Source of the DNA: JARRNE01 sp963824085
GTDB lineage: Bacteria; Pseudomonadota; Gammaproteobacteria; Chromatiales; Chromatiaceae
Length of the DNA stretch: 64,000 nucleotides
Direction of reading: 5' to 3'
Assembly (NCBI GenBank): GCA_963824085.1
Contig: CAWGNT010000015.1
Coordinates: 620,001-684,000 of the forward strand
In this document: positions 16,529 to 25,962 of the stretch, piece by piece
How the letters are laid out: each line of letters begins with the position of its first letter
Position numbering within the stretch: the first letter of the stretch is position 1
Translations under genes and position numbers: made by a program
The notes under the pieces: generated by a model
The model's input: only the letters and a program-made list of their open reading frames with translations
Told to the model about the DNA's origin: nothing
Databases searched by the model: none

Positions 16529-19500
16529 GTGCAGGTGATCGGCTTGAGTGACCGAAGCGCAGACATCCGCCAGCAGCTTCGCCAGGCGGTGGAGCAGCTG
16601 GCGCACCTGCTCCCCGGCCAGGCACCCATAAAGGACTTCGTCCATCACAACACGCTCCACGGCTTCGAGCACCACACCTTCGCCGATGCAGTCGCCGAGG
16701 CCCGGCGGCTCACCGGGAACCGGGGATACTTGCCTCCAGAGCGCTTTCGGGAGCTGTTCCGGGAGGGGCGCATCAGCGCAAACGATCTCGCCGCCGTGCT
16801 CGATGCGGACCCCGACCTGGCGGCCGATGCGAGCGTGGGCGGGCAGGAAACCTTTCCATTGCGCCGTCGCGATGCATACATGGCGGCGCTCCTCCATCCC
16901 CTGAAGTCCGTGACCGGCTGTCAGCTCACCTGGCAGTTGGAGGAGCTGGACGCGCTCGTCAGCTTCCAGCCGGACGTCGCTGTGGACGTCCGAGAGAGCC
17001 TGCTGCGGTCCGCCGCAACCGACGACACCCCCACCGCCGTCTCCCAACTCTGGTCCGCCTGTCTGGAGGTATTGGGCCTCACCCACTATCTGATGCACCC
17101 GGAAGAGCTCATGGACCTGTCGCCCGAGCAGGCGGAGCGGCTGCTGGGGGGGATAGCGGCCGGTCAGGATAGCCGGACGGACGCCGTGCAGCAGCAGATG
17201 CACGCAGAGGCAGTGCAGCGGCTGCAGGCCCTGTTGGGTCGGCTCGGGACCGAGCTCACCATGGCCGGACTCCTCAAGGAGCTGACCGGCGAGGACATCC
17301 TGGAAGAGATCCGGCCGCGCATAGTCCGCCACCTTTCCGCCTATCTGGATCAAGGGGTCGCCGCCTGGCACAACCCGGACGCCGCGCGCGGACTCTTCCC
17401 CGCCTGGAAGACCAGCGCCCGTGCCGATCTGACGGCGCTCTTCGATGACCTGCCCAGCTGGGGCGATGAGCTGGAGTCGCTGCCGGATGACGGCACCGAG
17501 GCCGTCATCACCGAGCTCAAGCGCCTAGGGCTCCCGCGGGAGCGCTGGAAGCCCTATGTGGAGCGTCTGGCCCTGGAGCTCCCCGGGTGGTCCGGGATGG
17601 TCCTGTGGCGAAACCGGCACCCCGGCTATCAGGGTCTGCAACGCCCCGTCGAGATGATGGACTACCTCGCCGTGCGCCTCGTGCTCGAGCGCCTTTACGC
17701 ACGCCGCCTCTGCCGACGCGAGTGGCAGATAGACGCCAGTCTGGACATGCTGCGCTGGTACTTCCGCCACAACCTTGCGGAATTCCAGGTGCGTCACGGT
17801 CTCTTCACCGACTTCCTGCCGGAATATCTGGCGAGCCGTGCCCGGCGCTCCCTCACCGCATCCGATCTCGACCGCGGCGATCGCGGGTGGGAGCGCACCT
17901 GCCGCCTCGTTTGGACCTGGCGGCAAAGCCAAGCCGCCGCAGGAAACGGTGGGCACACGGTGCTCGCAAGCGCCTGGCCGCTCTTCCGCTTGACCCAGCA
18001 CCTTGGCCTCGCCGCGCGCGAGGTGCGTGCCCTCGGGAGGACGGGCGCTACCGTTCTGCTCGACTGCCTCGCACGGCTCACCGAAGGCAAGGCAAGCCTC
18101 ATTTGGCTTCATGCCTACGAGCGCCATTATCGGGAAACCATCTTCGCGGCCCTCGCCGAGAACCACGGGCGCGGCCCGTGGAGCCGCCGCGACCCACGTC
18201 CGGCCGCCCAGGCGATGTTCTGCATGGACGACCGCGAGGAGGGCATCCGCCGCCACCTCGAGGAGCTCGGCCCGGAGGTCGAGACCCTCGGAGCCGCCGC
18301 CCACTTCAGCGTACCCCACAACTGGCAAGGCATAGACGACACCGGGTGGACCGCTCTGGCCCCGGTGGTTCCGGCACCTGTGATCCCCGCCCACGAGATC
18401 CGCGAGGTCCCCCGCTCAGCAGCGCTAGCCGCCGGTGCGCTCCACCAGCGTCGCCATGCCTGGCTGCGCCGCGCCCGGAACTGGCTGCTCCAGGACGGCC
18501 GACGGGGCATCCTGGCGCCAGCGGCGGTTCTCACGGGAGCGGCCCCCTTCATCCCTGTCGCCCTGCTCGGCAAAGTGCTGGCGCCCACCCGATTTGCACG
18601 CATCACGGCCGCCCTGCGGCACGCCTTCGAGCCGCTGGTCGCGACCGAGATCCAGCTCTGCGCGTCCAACGACAGCCCGCCGGCCACCCCCGAGTCCCCG
18701 CGGCTCGGCTACACGGACCGCGAGCAAGCCGAGCGCGTACGCACCCTCTTTCGCAGCAGCGGTCTCACAGACGGCTTCGCCTCCCTCGTAGCCATCATCG
18801 GGCACAGCTCGCGCAACCAGAACAATCCGCATGCATCGGCTTACAACTGCGGCGCCTGCGCCGGACGCTTCAGCGGTCCAAATGCCCGCCTGGTGGCCGC
18901 CATGGTCAACCGACCCGCGGTGCGCGCCCTGCTCGCGCAGGATGGGATCAGCATACCGGCAGACACCTGGTTTCTGGGGGCCGACCACGATACTTGCGCG
19001 GACACCGTCTCCTGGTACGACGCCGAGGACGTGCCGCCCTCCCTCGCGCTAGCCTTCGCCCAGCTCCGCCGGCAGATGGACCAGGCCTGCCGGCTCCACG
19101 CCCAGGAGCGCTGCCGGCGCTTCGCCTCGGCCCCCGCAGCCCCCGACCCCACTGGCGCCCACCGCCACGTGGCAAGCCGGGCCGCAGACATCGCCCAGGC
19201 CCGGCCCGAGCTCGGACATGCGACCAACGCCTGCGCCTTCATCGGACGCCGATCGATGAGCCGCGGCGCCTTCTTCGACCGCCGCGCGTTCCTGATCTCC
19301 TATGACCCCACCCGTGACCCCGCGGGGGAGATCCTGGAGCAGCACCTGCGCACCAACGGCGCCGTGGGGGCGGGCATCAGCCTGGAGTACTACTTCTCCG
19401 CGGCGGACAATGCGCGCTACGGCTCGGGCTCCAAGGTCACCCACAACGTGGCCGGCTTCTTCGGGGTCATCGACGGTACGGCGTCCGACCTGCGGACCGG

Positions 19501-19807
19501 CCTTCCCAGCCAGATGATCGAGATCCACGAGGCGATGCGGCTGCTCGTCGTGGTGGAGCAGTCGACCGATGTCGTGACGGCGATCTACCAACGCCAGCCG
19601 GCCATTCGGGAGCTGGTAGCCAACCGTTGGGTGCAGCTCGCCGCCAAGGATCCGGACTCGGCGCGCATCTCGCTATTCGATCCGGCCCTGGGCTGGCGGC
19701 GGTGGCAGCCGACCGGCAGGCCGCTCCCACAGGTCGCGTGCTCAGCGGACTGGTTCCGCGGCCACCGAGGACCTCTGCCGCCGGCCCTGATCGTCGGCGC
19801 ATCCTGA
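16529..19807 (+). CDS. dabA: DabA-type inorganic carbon transporter subunit (DUF2309/UPF0753)
   Basis: 1092 residues. DabA proteins are cytoplasm-facing, beta-carbonic-anhydrase-like zinc proteins that with a membrane DabB trap CO2 as bicarbonate. The proposed zinc site is visible: Cys565 and Asp567 in FCMDDREEG, His759 in IIGHSSRNQ and Cys774 in YNCGACAGR. The spacing His-15-Cys equals that of the Halothiobacillus enzyme (H524, C539). This protein is longer than the short DabA type (about 830 residues), with more sequence ahead of the site. Start is GTG 16529 with AGGA just upstream. It is flanked on both sides by Nuo-like membrane subunits. Confidence 0.9.
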   Translation: MQVIGLSDRSADIRQQLRQAVEQLAHLLPGQAPIKDFVHHNTLHGFEHHTFADAVAEARRLTGNRGYLPPERFRELFREGRISANDLAAVLDADPDLAADASVGGQETFPLRRRDAYMAALLHPLKSVTGCQLTWQLEELDALVSFQPDVAVDVRESLLRSAATDDTPTAVSQLWSACLEVLGLTHYLMHPEELMDLSPEQAERLLGGIAAGQDSRTDAVQQQMHAEAVQRLQALLGRLGTELTMAGLLKELTGEDILEEIRPRIVRHLSAYLDQGVAAWHNPDAARGLFPAWKTSARADLTALFDDLPSWGDELESLPDDGTEAVITELKRLGLPRERWKPYVERLALELPGWSGMVLWRNRHPGYQGLQRPVEMMDYLAVRLVLERLYARRLCRREWQIDASLDMLRWYFRHNLAEFQVRHGLFTDFLPEYLASRARRSLTASDLDRGDRGWERTCRLVWTWRQSQAAAGNGGHTVLASAWPLFRLTQHLGLAAREVRALGRTGATVLLDCLARLTEGKASLIWLHAYERHYRETIFAALAENHGRGPWSRRDPRPAAQAMFCMDDREEGIRRHLEELGPEVETLGAAAHFSVPHNWQGIDDTGWTALAPVVPAPVIPAHEIREVPRSAALAAGALHQRRHAWLRRARNWLLQDGRRGILAPAAVLTGAAPFIPVALLGKVLAPTRFARITAALRHAFEPLVATEIQLCASNDSPPATPESPRLGYTDREQAERVRTLFRSSGLTDGFASLVAIIGHSSRNQNNPHASAYNCGACAGRFSGPNARLVAAMVNRPAVRALLAQDGISIPADTWFLGADHDTCADTVSWYDAEDVPPSLALAFAQLRRQMDQACRLHAQERCRRFASAPAAPDPTGAHRHVASRAADIAQARPELGHATNACAFIGRRSMSRGAFFDRRAFLISYDPTRDPAGEILEQHLRTNGAVGAGISLEYYFSAADNARYGSGSKVTHNVAGFFGVIDGTASDLRTGLPSQMIEIHEAMRLLVVVEQSTDVVTAIYQRQPAIRELVANRWVQLAAKDPDSARISLFDPALGWRRWQPTGRPLPQVACSADWFRGHRGPLPPALIVGAS

Positions 19808-19833
19808 TCGCCATGGTCCTCGACCCGGCAGTT

Positions 19834-19989
19834 GAACCACGAAGAGCTCGAAGATTTCCGATGAAACCGTTGCGGTTGCGCAGTCACCCTCCAGGTAACG
19901 CCGGGTACCCTCGGGTCTGGTTCGCCTTTGATGGCCCACGTTTTTCTTCGTGGTCCTTCGTGCCCTTCGCGGTGAGCTGCTCTTTGTAG
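19834..19989. repeat. CACGAAG dispersed repeat, copy A
   Basis: Intergenic element with CACGAAG-rich inverted ends: ACCACGAAGAGCTCGAAG at the left and TTCTTCGTGGTCCTTCGTGC then GAGCTGCTCTTTGTAG at the right. The reverse complement matches the element at 38963-39107 (both begin CTACAAAGAGCAG on their respective strands). It separates dabA from the next subunit gene and ends one base before that gene's ATG, so it removes a normal ribosome site there. Confidence 0.75.
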
Positions 19990-19990
19990 C

Positions 19991-21535
19991 ATGATCGCCC
20001 TGCTCGCTGCTGCCGTTCCCTTGCCGCCGCTCCTCGCCGTCCTATGGATCGGCGTCGGGGTGGTCCTCGGCGTCAATCGGGGCGAGGCCGGCGAGCCGCA
20101 GACGGCACGGGTCGCCGTCGGTGCCGCGACGCTGTCGCTCCTCTCGGTACTGGCGTTAGACGCAATCGCCGTCGTCTCCGCAATCCCAGGACAGGTGCGG
20201 CTCGGCACATGGCTCTCGAGCGGGACGATCGAGGTCGCGCTTGCATTCACCCTGGATCCTTTCGGGCTCGCCATGGCCACCCTGGTGACCCTGATCTGTC
20301 TCGTCACCTTGCGCTTCTCGGTCGGCTACATGCACCGGGAACGGGGCTTTCAGCGATTCTTCCTGGGGCTGAGCCTCTTCACCGGGGGAATGCTCCTCAT
20401 CGTGACGGCGGGCAACGCGGTGCTGACCTTCGTCGGCTGGGAGCTTGCGGGCATCAGCTCGTACCTCCTGATCGCGTACGCCTACGACCGGCCTCAAGCG
20501 ACGGAAAACGCGACTCGTGCCTTCGTCACCAACCGCATCGGCGACGGCGGCTTTCTGCTCGCCATCTTCCTCTGCTTTAGCTGGATCGGGAGCACCGAGT
20601 GGCCGGCGCTGGCGGCCGGCACCGCCGGGCTCGACCGCTTGAGGGCGGGGCTAATCCTGCTCGGGTTCACCCTGGCCGCGCTTGCGAAATCCGCGCAGGT
20701 CCCGTTCGCGCCATGGATCGCCCGCGCCCTGGAGGGACCGACCCCGTCGAGCGCGGTCTTCTATGGCTCGCTCATGGTGCATGCCGGGGTCTACCTCTTG
20801 ATTCGGCTCGCACCGCTCTTTCAGCAAGCACCCTCCCTGATGCTGCTCCTGGCCGCGGTCGGCACCTTGACCGTCCTCTACGGCTGGCTCTCGGGTCTCA
20901 CCCAGGCAGACGTGAAGAGCAGCCTGATGTTCTCCGCTACCGCGCAGGTTGGGCTGATGGTCCTCTGGTGCGGGCTCGGGTGGTTCGAGCTCGCCGCCTG
21001 GCACCTCGGTCTGCACGCCTGGTGGCGGGCCTACCAGTTCCTCCATGCCCCCGCTCTGATGCATGCTGTCAGCCGCCCAGCGCGACCGGCGCCCGCTTGG
21101 CTCGCCCGCCAACGCCGGCTCTACACCGCCGCCCTCCAGCGCTTCTGGCTGGACCCGATCGCGGACTGGCTGCTGGTGCGGCCTACGAGCCAGCTGGCGA
21201 GAGACGTTCAGGCCTTCGACGATGAGGTCGTGGACCGCTTGGTGGGGTTGCCGTCCGTCGGGGCGGTCGCCTCGACGGCGGACAGCGAGCAGGGGCAGAA
21301 GGGTCTAACAGACGAACGGGGCACCGCGGGCCGGGGCATCCTGGGGTCCACCATGGAGTGGCTGGCCAATCTGCTGCACTGGTTCGAGGAGCGCCTCGTC
21401 CTCGAGGGCGGCGGTGAAGGCCTGTTGGCGGGACTGCGGCAGCTGGGGGGATACCTGCAGCAGATCGAGGAGCTCCTGAGCATGCCGCGCTATCTGATCC
21501 TGCTCATCGTCGCCACCTTCGTGGTCATCCTCTAG
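19991..21535 (+). CDS. NuoL/DabB-like membrane subunit, short
   Basis: 514 residues. The NuoL/MrpA-like core includes the TM5 Glu (FVGWELAGISSYLLIAYAYD), the TM7 Lys (LAKSAQVPFAPWI), VHAGVYLLIRL, and DVKSSLMFSATAQVG. In the segment that matches NuoL GHALFKAFLFL, it reads HAWWRAYQFL, with Arg where Lys is usual. The C-terminal third is soluble-looking and then ends in one helix, so it lacks the last antiporter helices and the lateral arm of NuoL. It is the best candidate for DabB. The ATG lies immediately after a dispersed repeat and has no good ribosome site. Confidence 0.82.
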   Translation: MIALLAAAVPLPPLLAVLWIGVGVVLGVNRGEAGEPQTARVAVGAATLSLLSVLALDAIAVVSAIPGQVRLGTWLSSGTIEVALAFTLDPFGLAMATLVTLICLVTLRFSVGYMHRERGFQRFFLGLSLFTGGMLLIVTAGNAVLTFVGWELAGISSYLLIAYAYDRPQATENATRAFVTNRIGDGGFLLAIFLCFSWIGSTEWPALAAGTAGLDRLRAGLILLGFTLAALAKSAQVPFAPWIARALEGPTPSSAVFYGSLMVHAGVYLLIRLAPLFQQAPSLMLLLAAVGTLTVLYGWLSGLTQADVKSSLMFSATAQVGLMVLWCGLGWFELAAWHLGLHAWWRAYQFLHAPALMHAVSRPARPAPAWLARQRRLYTAALQRFWLDPIADWLLVRPTSQLARDVQAFDDEVVDRLVGLPSVGAVASTADSEQGQKGLTDERGTAGRGILGSTMEWLANLLHWFEERLVLEGGGEGLLAGLRQLGGYLQQIEELLSMPRYLILLIVATFVVIL

Positions 21536-21545
21536 GGCAAGACCG

Positions 21546-23057
21546 ATGTTCCCCAGCGAGATCCCCTGGCAGTCGAGCGCAGGCATTCCCCTCCTGGCGA
21601 TGCTCCAGCTGCTGCCCCTGGCTGCTGCGGGCATCATGCTCGGTATGCGCAGCGCCCGCATGGGCATAGCGGGCGCGCTCGTCCTGGCCTCCGGCGAGCT
21701 GGCCCTCGCCCTGTACGTTTACATCCTACTCGATCAGGGCAGCGCCGCCCTGCAGCTCGCAGAGCGCTGGACGCTCTCGCCGGCGATCAACTACCACGCC
21801 GCCGTGGACGGCGTCTCCGTCCTTTTCATCCTGCTCACCGCGCTGCTCTGCCTGCTGCTAACGGCCTACGGACCCCTGCTCCGGCTCGAGCCCTTGCGGC
21901 GCTATTTCGCGGCCGTGTTTGCCGTCGAGGCGACCCTCATGTCGCTCTTCGCCACTCTCGACCTCCTTTGGTTCACGATGGTCTCCGGCGTCCAGCTCGC
22001 CCTCGTCGGCTATCTCCTCTGGCGCTGGGCGACATCCCCGGCGAAAGGCCTTGCGCTCGCCCGCTTCTACCAGTTCATGGCGACCGGCTTGCTGCTCCTG
22101 CTCGCGGGCACCCTGCTCCTCGGCTGGAGCCATGCCGACACCACCGGAGGACGCTGGACCTTCGACCTCACCGAGCTCGTCGCCGTCCGCGTGCCCCCTG
22201 CCCTGTCATCGCTCGCCTTCTTCCTGCTCTTCTACGGCTTCGCCGTGCGCACCCCGCTCTTTCCCCTGCACGGCTGGCTGCCCCTGGTGGCAGAGCACGG
22301 GAACATCGCGGTGGCTCCGACCCTTCTGCTTGGCCTCAAGGTCGGTATCTACGGGCTGATCCGATTCGTGTTTCCGCTAGTGCCCGAAGCGGTTACCCAG
22401 TGGAACGCCTACGTGGTGGCCTTCGCGACAGCCGGCACCTTCTACGCCGCCCTGCTTGCCCTGATGCAGGACAATCTCCGGCGGCTCCTTGCCTTCGCGG
22501 TGGTGAGTCACACCAGCATCCTCATCATCGGACTCTTCAGCCTGGGGCTGCCCGCGTTCGAAGGGGGCGTGATGCTCTCGGTGGACTTCGGGCTCGCCGT
22601 CGCCGGGTTGCTGCTGATGACCGGCCTCGTTTATCGCCGCACGAACACCACCCTGTTGAGCAAGCTGGGGGGACTCTTCGACCGCCTCCCGGTGATCGGG
22701 ATCGCCTTCCTGGTCGCCGGTCTATCTATCGTCGGGATGCCGGGCACGCCGGGGTTCGATGCCGCCCACCTGACCCTCGGGGCCGCCGCCGAGCGTTTCG
22801 GTGCCCTGGTGACGATCGCAGCCGCCCTCGGCAACGTGGCCGCGGCGGCCTTCCTCTTGTGGGCCTTCCAGCGCGCCTTCCTGTCACCCCGTCCGGCGGA
22901 GGCTCCGGCGGTGGTCGCGCCGGCAAGCTGGATGGAGCGTCTCATCGCCGGCCTTATCGTGATCGTGCTGCTCGGCGCCGGCTTCTACTCGGAGCCCTGG
23001 CTCAAGCTCGTGGACGCGCCGTTGACGGCGCTCAGCGCGAGGTTTCCCCATGGGTAA
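21546..23057 (+). CDS. NuoM/N-like membrane subunit lacking key charged residues
   Basis: 503 residues, about 14 helices, NuoM-type fold. The TM7 region reads GFAVRTPLFPLHGWLP, with Arg replacing the usual Lys. The TM5 region reads LLWFTMVSGVQLALVGYLL, without the conserved FWE glutamate. The TM8 Lys (GLKVGIYGL) remains. It starts 10 bases after the NuoL-like gene and precedes another NuoM-like gene, so it is part of the same locus. It may be a structural or altered-ion subunit. The role is inferred from context. Confidence 0.8.
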   Translation: MFPSEIPWQSSAGIPLLAMLQLLPLAAAGIMLGMRSARMGIAGALVLASGELALALYVYILLDQGSAALQLAERWTLSPAINYHAAVDGVSVLFILLTALLCLLLTAYGPLLRLEPLRRYFAAVFAVEATLMSLFATLDLLWFTMVSGVQLALVGYLLWRWATSPAKGLALARFYQFMATGLLLLLAGTLLLGWSHADTTGGRWTFDLTELVAVRVPPALSSLAFFLLFYGFAVRTPLFPLHGWLPLVAEHGNIAVAPTLLLGLKVGIYGLIRFVFPLVPEAVTQWNAYVVAFATAGTFYAALLALMQDNLRRLLAFAVVSHTSILIIGLFSLGLPAFEGGVMLSVDFGLAVAGLLLMTGLVYRRTNTTLLSKLGGLFDRLPVIGIAFLVAGLSIVGMPGTPGFDAAHLTLGAAAERFGALVTIAAALGNVAAAAFLLWAFQRAFLSPRPAEAPAVVAPASWMERLIAGLIVIVLLGAGFYSEPWLKLVDAPLTALSARFPHG

Positions 23058-23105
23058 GGTGTGCCGACAGGTTGACGCGGAACCCTCGGAAGCCGGGGAG
23101 CCGAG

Positions 23106-24620
23106 ATGGGCGAGGGCGCGATGACGACCGTCGAACTGCCGCTCCTCAGCCTCCTGCTGCTCACAATGCCGGCGGGTGCAGCCCTCGTCTGGCTCGTGCC
23201 TGACCCGCGGCGGGCGCGCTGGATCGCCCTCGGCACCGCCATGATCGCCTTGATCATGGCGCTTTCCGCGGTTGTCCGCTTCGATCCGGGGAGCAGCGAT
23301 TTCCAGCTGGTGGAGCGCGCGACCTGGGTCCCGACCCTGAATGTGCATTACTGCCTGGGGGTTGACGGTATCTCCGTACTCTTCTTGCCGCTGACGGTGC
23401 TGCTCTTCATCGGGGTCATCATCGGCTCATGGACGAGTGCGCGCAGCATGCCGCGGCTCTATTACACCCTCATCTTGCTGCTGGAGACCACCACGATCGG
23501 AATCTTCTGCGCCCTGGACACCGTGCTCTTCTTCCTGTTCTGGGAGCTCAGCCTGATCCCGATCTACTTCCTGGTGGGCCTGTGGGGGGTCGGTCCGAAC
23601 CGCCGCTATGCCGCGGTCAAGTACACCCTGTTCATGCTGGTCGGGGGCGTGCCGCTGCTCTTCGCCTTCCTGGTGATGGCCCTCAACCATGCGGACTTCG
23701 CCGCCGTCTCTATTCCTGCGGGACTCGCCTTCGACTACCGGACCCTCCTACAAACACCTCTCCCCACCGACATGGAGAGAACGGTCTTCTTCCTGCTGCT
23801 GCTCGGCTTCGCCACCAAGACACCGATCGTCCCGCTCCACACCTGGCTGCCGGCGGTGGCCGCGGACGGGCCTGTCGCCGTGTCAGCCGTAATGACCGGT
23901 CTCAAGCTCGGGGCCTATGGGCTGATCCGGTTCGTGGTACCTCTGGCACCCGATGCGGCGCGCGAATTCCATTGGTTGCTGGCCGCCGTAGGGGTGGTCG
24001 GCATCCTTTACGGGGCGCTGGCGGCGCTCGCCCAAACGAACCTCCGGCGCATGCTGGCCTTCTCCAGCGTGAGCCACGTCGGCCTGGTGGTGCTCGGCAT
24101 TGCATCACTCAACCTTCAGGGCATCCAAGGGGCCGTGCTGCAGCTCCTGAATTTCACCGTCGTCTCCGGGGGGCTCTTCCTGGTCGCAGGCTTCCTGCAT
24201 CACCGCACCGGGACCACCGAATCGGTGAGTCTGGGCGGGGCGGCCCGCTCCATGCCGATGCTGGCGACCTTCTTCCTCCTGCTCGGACTCGCCGCGATCG
24301 GGGTCCCGGGCACCAACGGCTTCCCCGCCGAGCTGCTGCTCATCCTGAGCGCACTCGGAACCCACACCGGTGCGGGGCTCGCTGCCATCGTCGGGCTGGT
24401 CCTGGGATCCGCGTATTTCCTTGGTATCTACCGTCGGACCTTTCTCGGCCCGGTGACCAGCCCGGTGGTGGCGAACGCGCAGGACCTCCGCCGCCGGGAG
24501 CTCACCATTGCGGCGGTGTTCATGCTCGTGGTACTCGCGATCGGACTCTATCCGCAGTTTGTGCTTGACCTCATCCGAACCGCGAGCGAAGGGTGGGTCG
24601 CCCGGATTCCTGCGCCTTGA
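23106..24620 (+). CDS. NuoM-like proton-conducting membrane subunit
   Basis: 504 residues, NuoM family, about 14 helices. Conserved sites are intact: FWELSLIPIYFLVG (TM5 Glu), GFATKTPIVPLHTWLP (TM7 Lys), GLKLGAYGLIRF (TM8 Lys) and NLRRMLAFSSVSHVG. Last gene of the five-gene DAB-like locus; its stop is 17 bases from the convergent YdjM-like gene. The start at 23106 has GGGGAG six bases ahead; an alternative ATG at 23121 is possible. Confidence 0.85.
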   Translation: MGEGAMTTVELPLLSLLLLTMPAGAALVWLVPDPRRARWIALGTAMIALIMALSAVVRFDPGSSDFQLVERATWVPTLNVHYCLGVDGISVLFLPLTVLLFIGVIIGSWTSARSMPRLYYTLILLLETTTIGIFCALDTVLFFLFWELSLIPIYFLVGLWGVGPNRRYAAVKYTLFMLVGGVPLLFAFLVMALNHADFAAVSIPAGLAFDYRTLLQTPLPTDMERTVFFLLLLGFATKTPIVPLHTWLPAVAADGPVAVSAVMTGLKLGAYGLIRFVVPLAPDAAREFHWLLAAVGVVGILYGALAALAQTNLRRMLAFSSVSHVGLVVLGIASLNLQGIQGAVLQLLNFTVVSGGLFLVAGFLHHRTGTTESVSLGGAARSMPMLATFFLLLGLAAIGVPGTNGFPAELLLILSALGTHTGAGLAAIVGLVLGSAYFLGIYRRTFLGPVTSPVVANAQDLRRRELTIAAVFMLVVLAIGLYPQFVLDLIRTASEGWVARIPAP

Positions 24621-24637
24621 CTTCCCGGTGATGCGGG

Positions 24638-25372
24638 CTAGTTCAACGCGCTGCGGAGCGCAACGAGCCAGTTGCTGCTCCCAAAAAGCCTCTTCTCCAG
24701 GGCGGCCACGGGAAGACCCTGCCCCCGCCACGCCCTCATCACGGGCTCGAACGTAGGCGCCGCGTAGACTAGAGCGATCACCGCGGCGAGCATAAGCGCC
24801 GAGGCCCAGGGTGCGGCCATGCTGAAGGGCTTCAGCGCGGTCCCGAATGAGCGCTTCACCCGATTGCCCAGGAGCTCGACGCTCGCCAGCTCGTCAAGGC
24901 AAAGATGCGTGAGGTAGCCCAAGGTTACGAAGATGCCCCCGACCCAGGACTCCCAGGCGGACAGCCCGAGCAAGTGATGGGCGGCATTTGCCGTCGCCAG
25001 TCCCGCGAAGACGGCGGCAAGCCAGGAATGCCAGACGCCCCGGTGTACCGTGCAGCGAGCGAAGACCTCGAACACGCCATAGCGCACGAGGAGAAAGATC
25101 GTGCCCCAGATGAGGGCGAGCTCCAGCACGGGAAAGCGGCCAACCAGCGCAAAGCTCACGAGAAAAGCGAGGACGATCCCCAGGAGCGTGAAAAAGCCGC
25201 GGACGGGGGCCGAGCTGTCGGAGTCGATGTCGGGCAGCAAGCTGCCGGCGACCCCGAGGAAGAACCAGGTCTGGGTCTCGCCGGGACCCGCGAGCCCCGC
25301 CGAATAAGCGCCCAGGGCGACGGCGCTGCTGACCAGGGCACCGCCGTAGAGATGCGTGGTGAAGCTCGCCAT
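24638..25372 (-). CDS. YdjM-family membrane metal-dependent hydrolase
   Basis: 244 residues with the YdjM (LexA-regulated, membrane-bound hydrolase) pattern: THLYGGALVSS at the N terminus, SLLPDIDSDSSAPVRG, then TVHRGVWHSWLAAVFAGLA and GYLTHLCLDELASVELLG. Conserved His and Asp residues in these motifs are the presumed metal ligands. About five membrane segments. Substrate unknown for the family. No LexA box was recognised in front of the ATG. Convergent with the DAB locus. Confidence 0.85.
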   Translation of the reverse strand: MASFTTHLYGGALVSSAVALGAYSAGLAGPGETQTWFFLGVAGSLLPDIDSDSSAPVRGFFTLLGIVLAFLVSFALVGRFPVLELALIWGTIFLLVRYGVFEVFARCTVHRGVWHSWLAAVFAGLATANAAHHLLGLSAWESWVGGIFVTLGYLTHLCLDELASVELLGNRVKRSFGTALKPFSMAAPWASALMLAAVIALVYAAPTFEPVMRAWRGQGLPVAALEKRLFGSSNWLVALRSALN

Positions 25373-25536
25373 CTAGCGTGAAACGCCCCCGCGCAGACAT
25401 CGACTCTGGCCCCAAGCATAGCCGATCTGCGCGTCCAGCGCAGGTTTAGCCGCACATCCTGGCTCCGGTCTGTTCGATTCTCAGCGCGCGGGACCTCGGA
25501 GCGGCAACCCGTCCTCGAGCAGCAAGCGGATGTTGG

Positions 25537-25962
25537 CTAGCTCTTGAGAACGACGACGTTGACACCGTCATCGGGGCCTAGATCGAACGTGCTGGCACCC
25601 AGTCGGGCGACGCTTCCAATCGTTTCTGCGACAAAGGCAGGGCTGGCCGCAGCATTGACGACCAAGCCGTTCCCCTGCCCATCCGCAACAACCAGGGTCG
25701 CGGCGTCCGGCCTCGTGATCGCGATGTCCGCCGAGGGCGAGAGGACATTGATGTCCGCGTTGTGGAACCGGATCTTCAAGGTCGAGGGGTCCGAGTTGGC
25801 CTCCACGAACGCGTCGGCGGCGCTTACGGCACCTTCCTTGGCTTTTCTCGCCAGCACCGTCGCGGTCGCCTTCGCCTTGGCCGCCATCTCGCGCGCCCCG
25901 TCGCTCTCGGCCGCCTCTCGGATCGCCGCAACCGCCTTGTCCAGTTGATCTCTCCAGCTCAT
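25537..25962 (-). CDS. Hypothetical protein, 141 residues
   Basis: Not recognised. An alanine- and lysine-rich helical N-terminal half (REMAAKAKATATVLARKAKE) is followed by a beta-rich half (TLKIRFHNADINVLSPSADI, VVNAAASPAFVAET). No signal peptide or membrane helix. A strong ribosome site (AAGGAGAAG) precedes the ATG, so it is very likely a real gene. Neighbours on the same strand are YdjM-like downstream and purE upstream, neither close enough to suggest a shared role. Confidence 0.6.
   Translation of the reverse strand: MSWRDQLDKAVAAIREAAESDGAREMAAKAKATATVLARKAKEGAVSAADAFVEANSDPSTLKIRFHNADINVLSPSADIAITRPDAATLVVADGQGNGLVVNAAASPAFVAETIGSVARLGASTFDLGPDDGVNVVVLKS

Noticed and set aside
15590..17371. 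Open frame of 593 codons on the minus strand
   Set aside because: Antisense to the NuoM-like gene and dabA; no motif or ribosome site.
17587..19305. Open frame of 572 codons inside dabA in another frame
   Set aside because: Arg/Pro-rich low-complexity translation; the dabA frame carries the zinc-site motifs.
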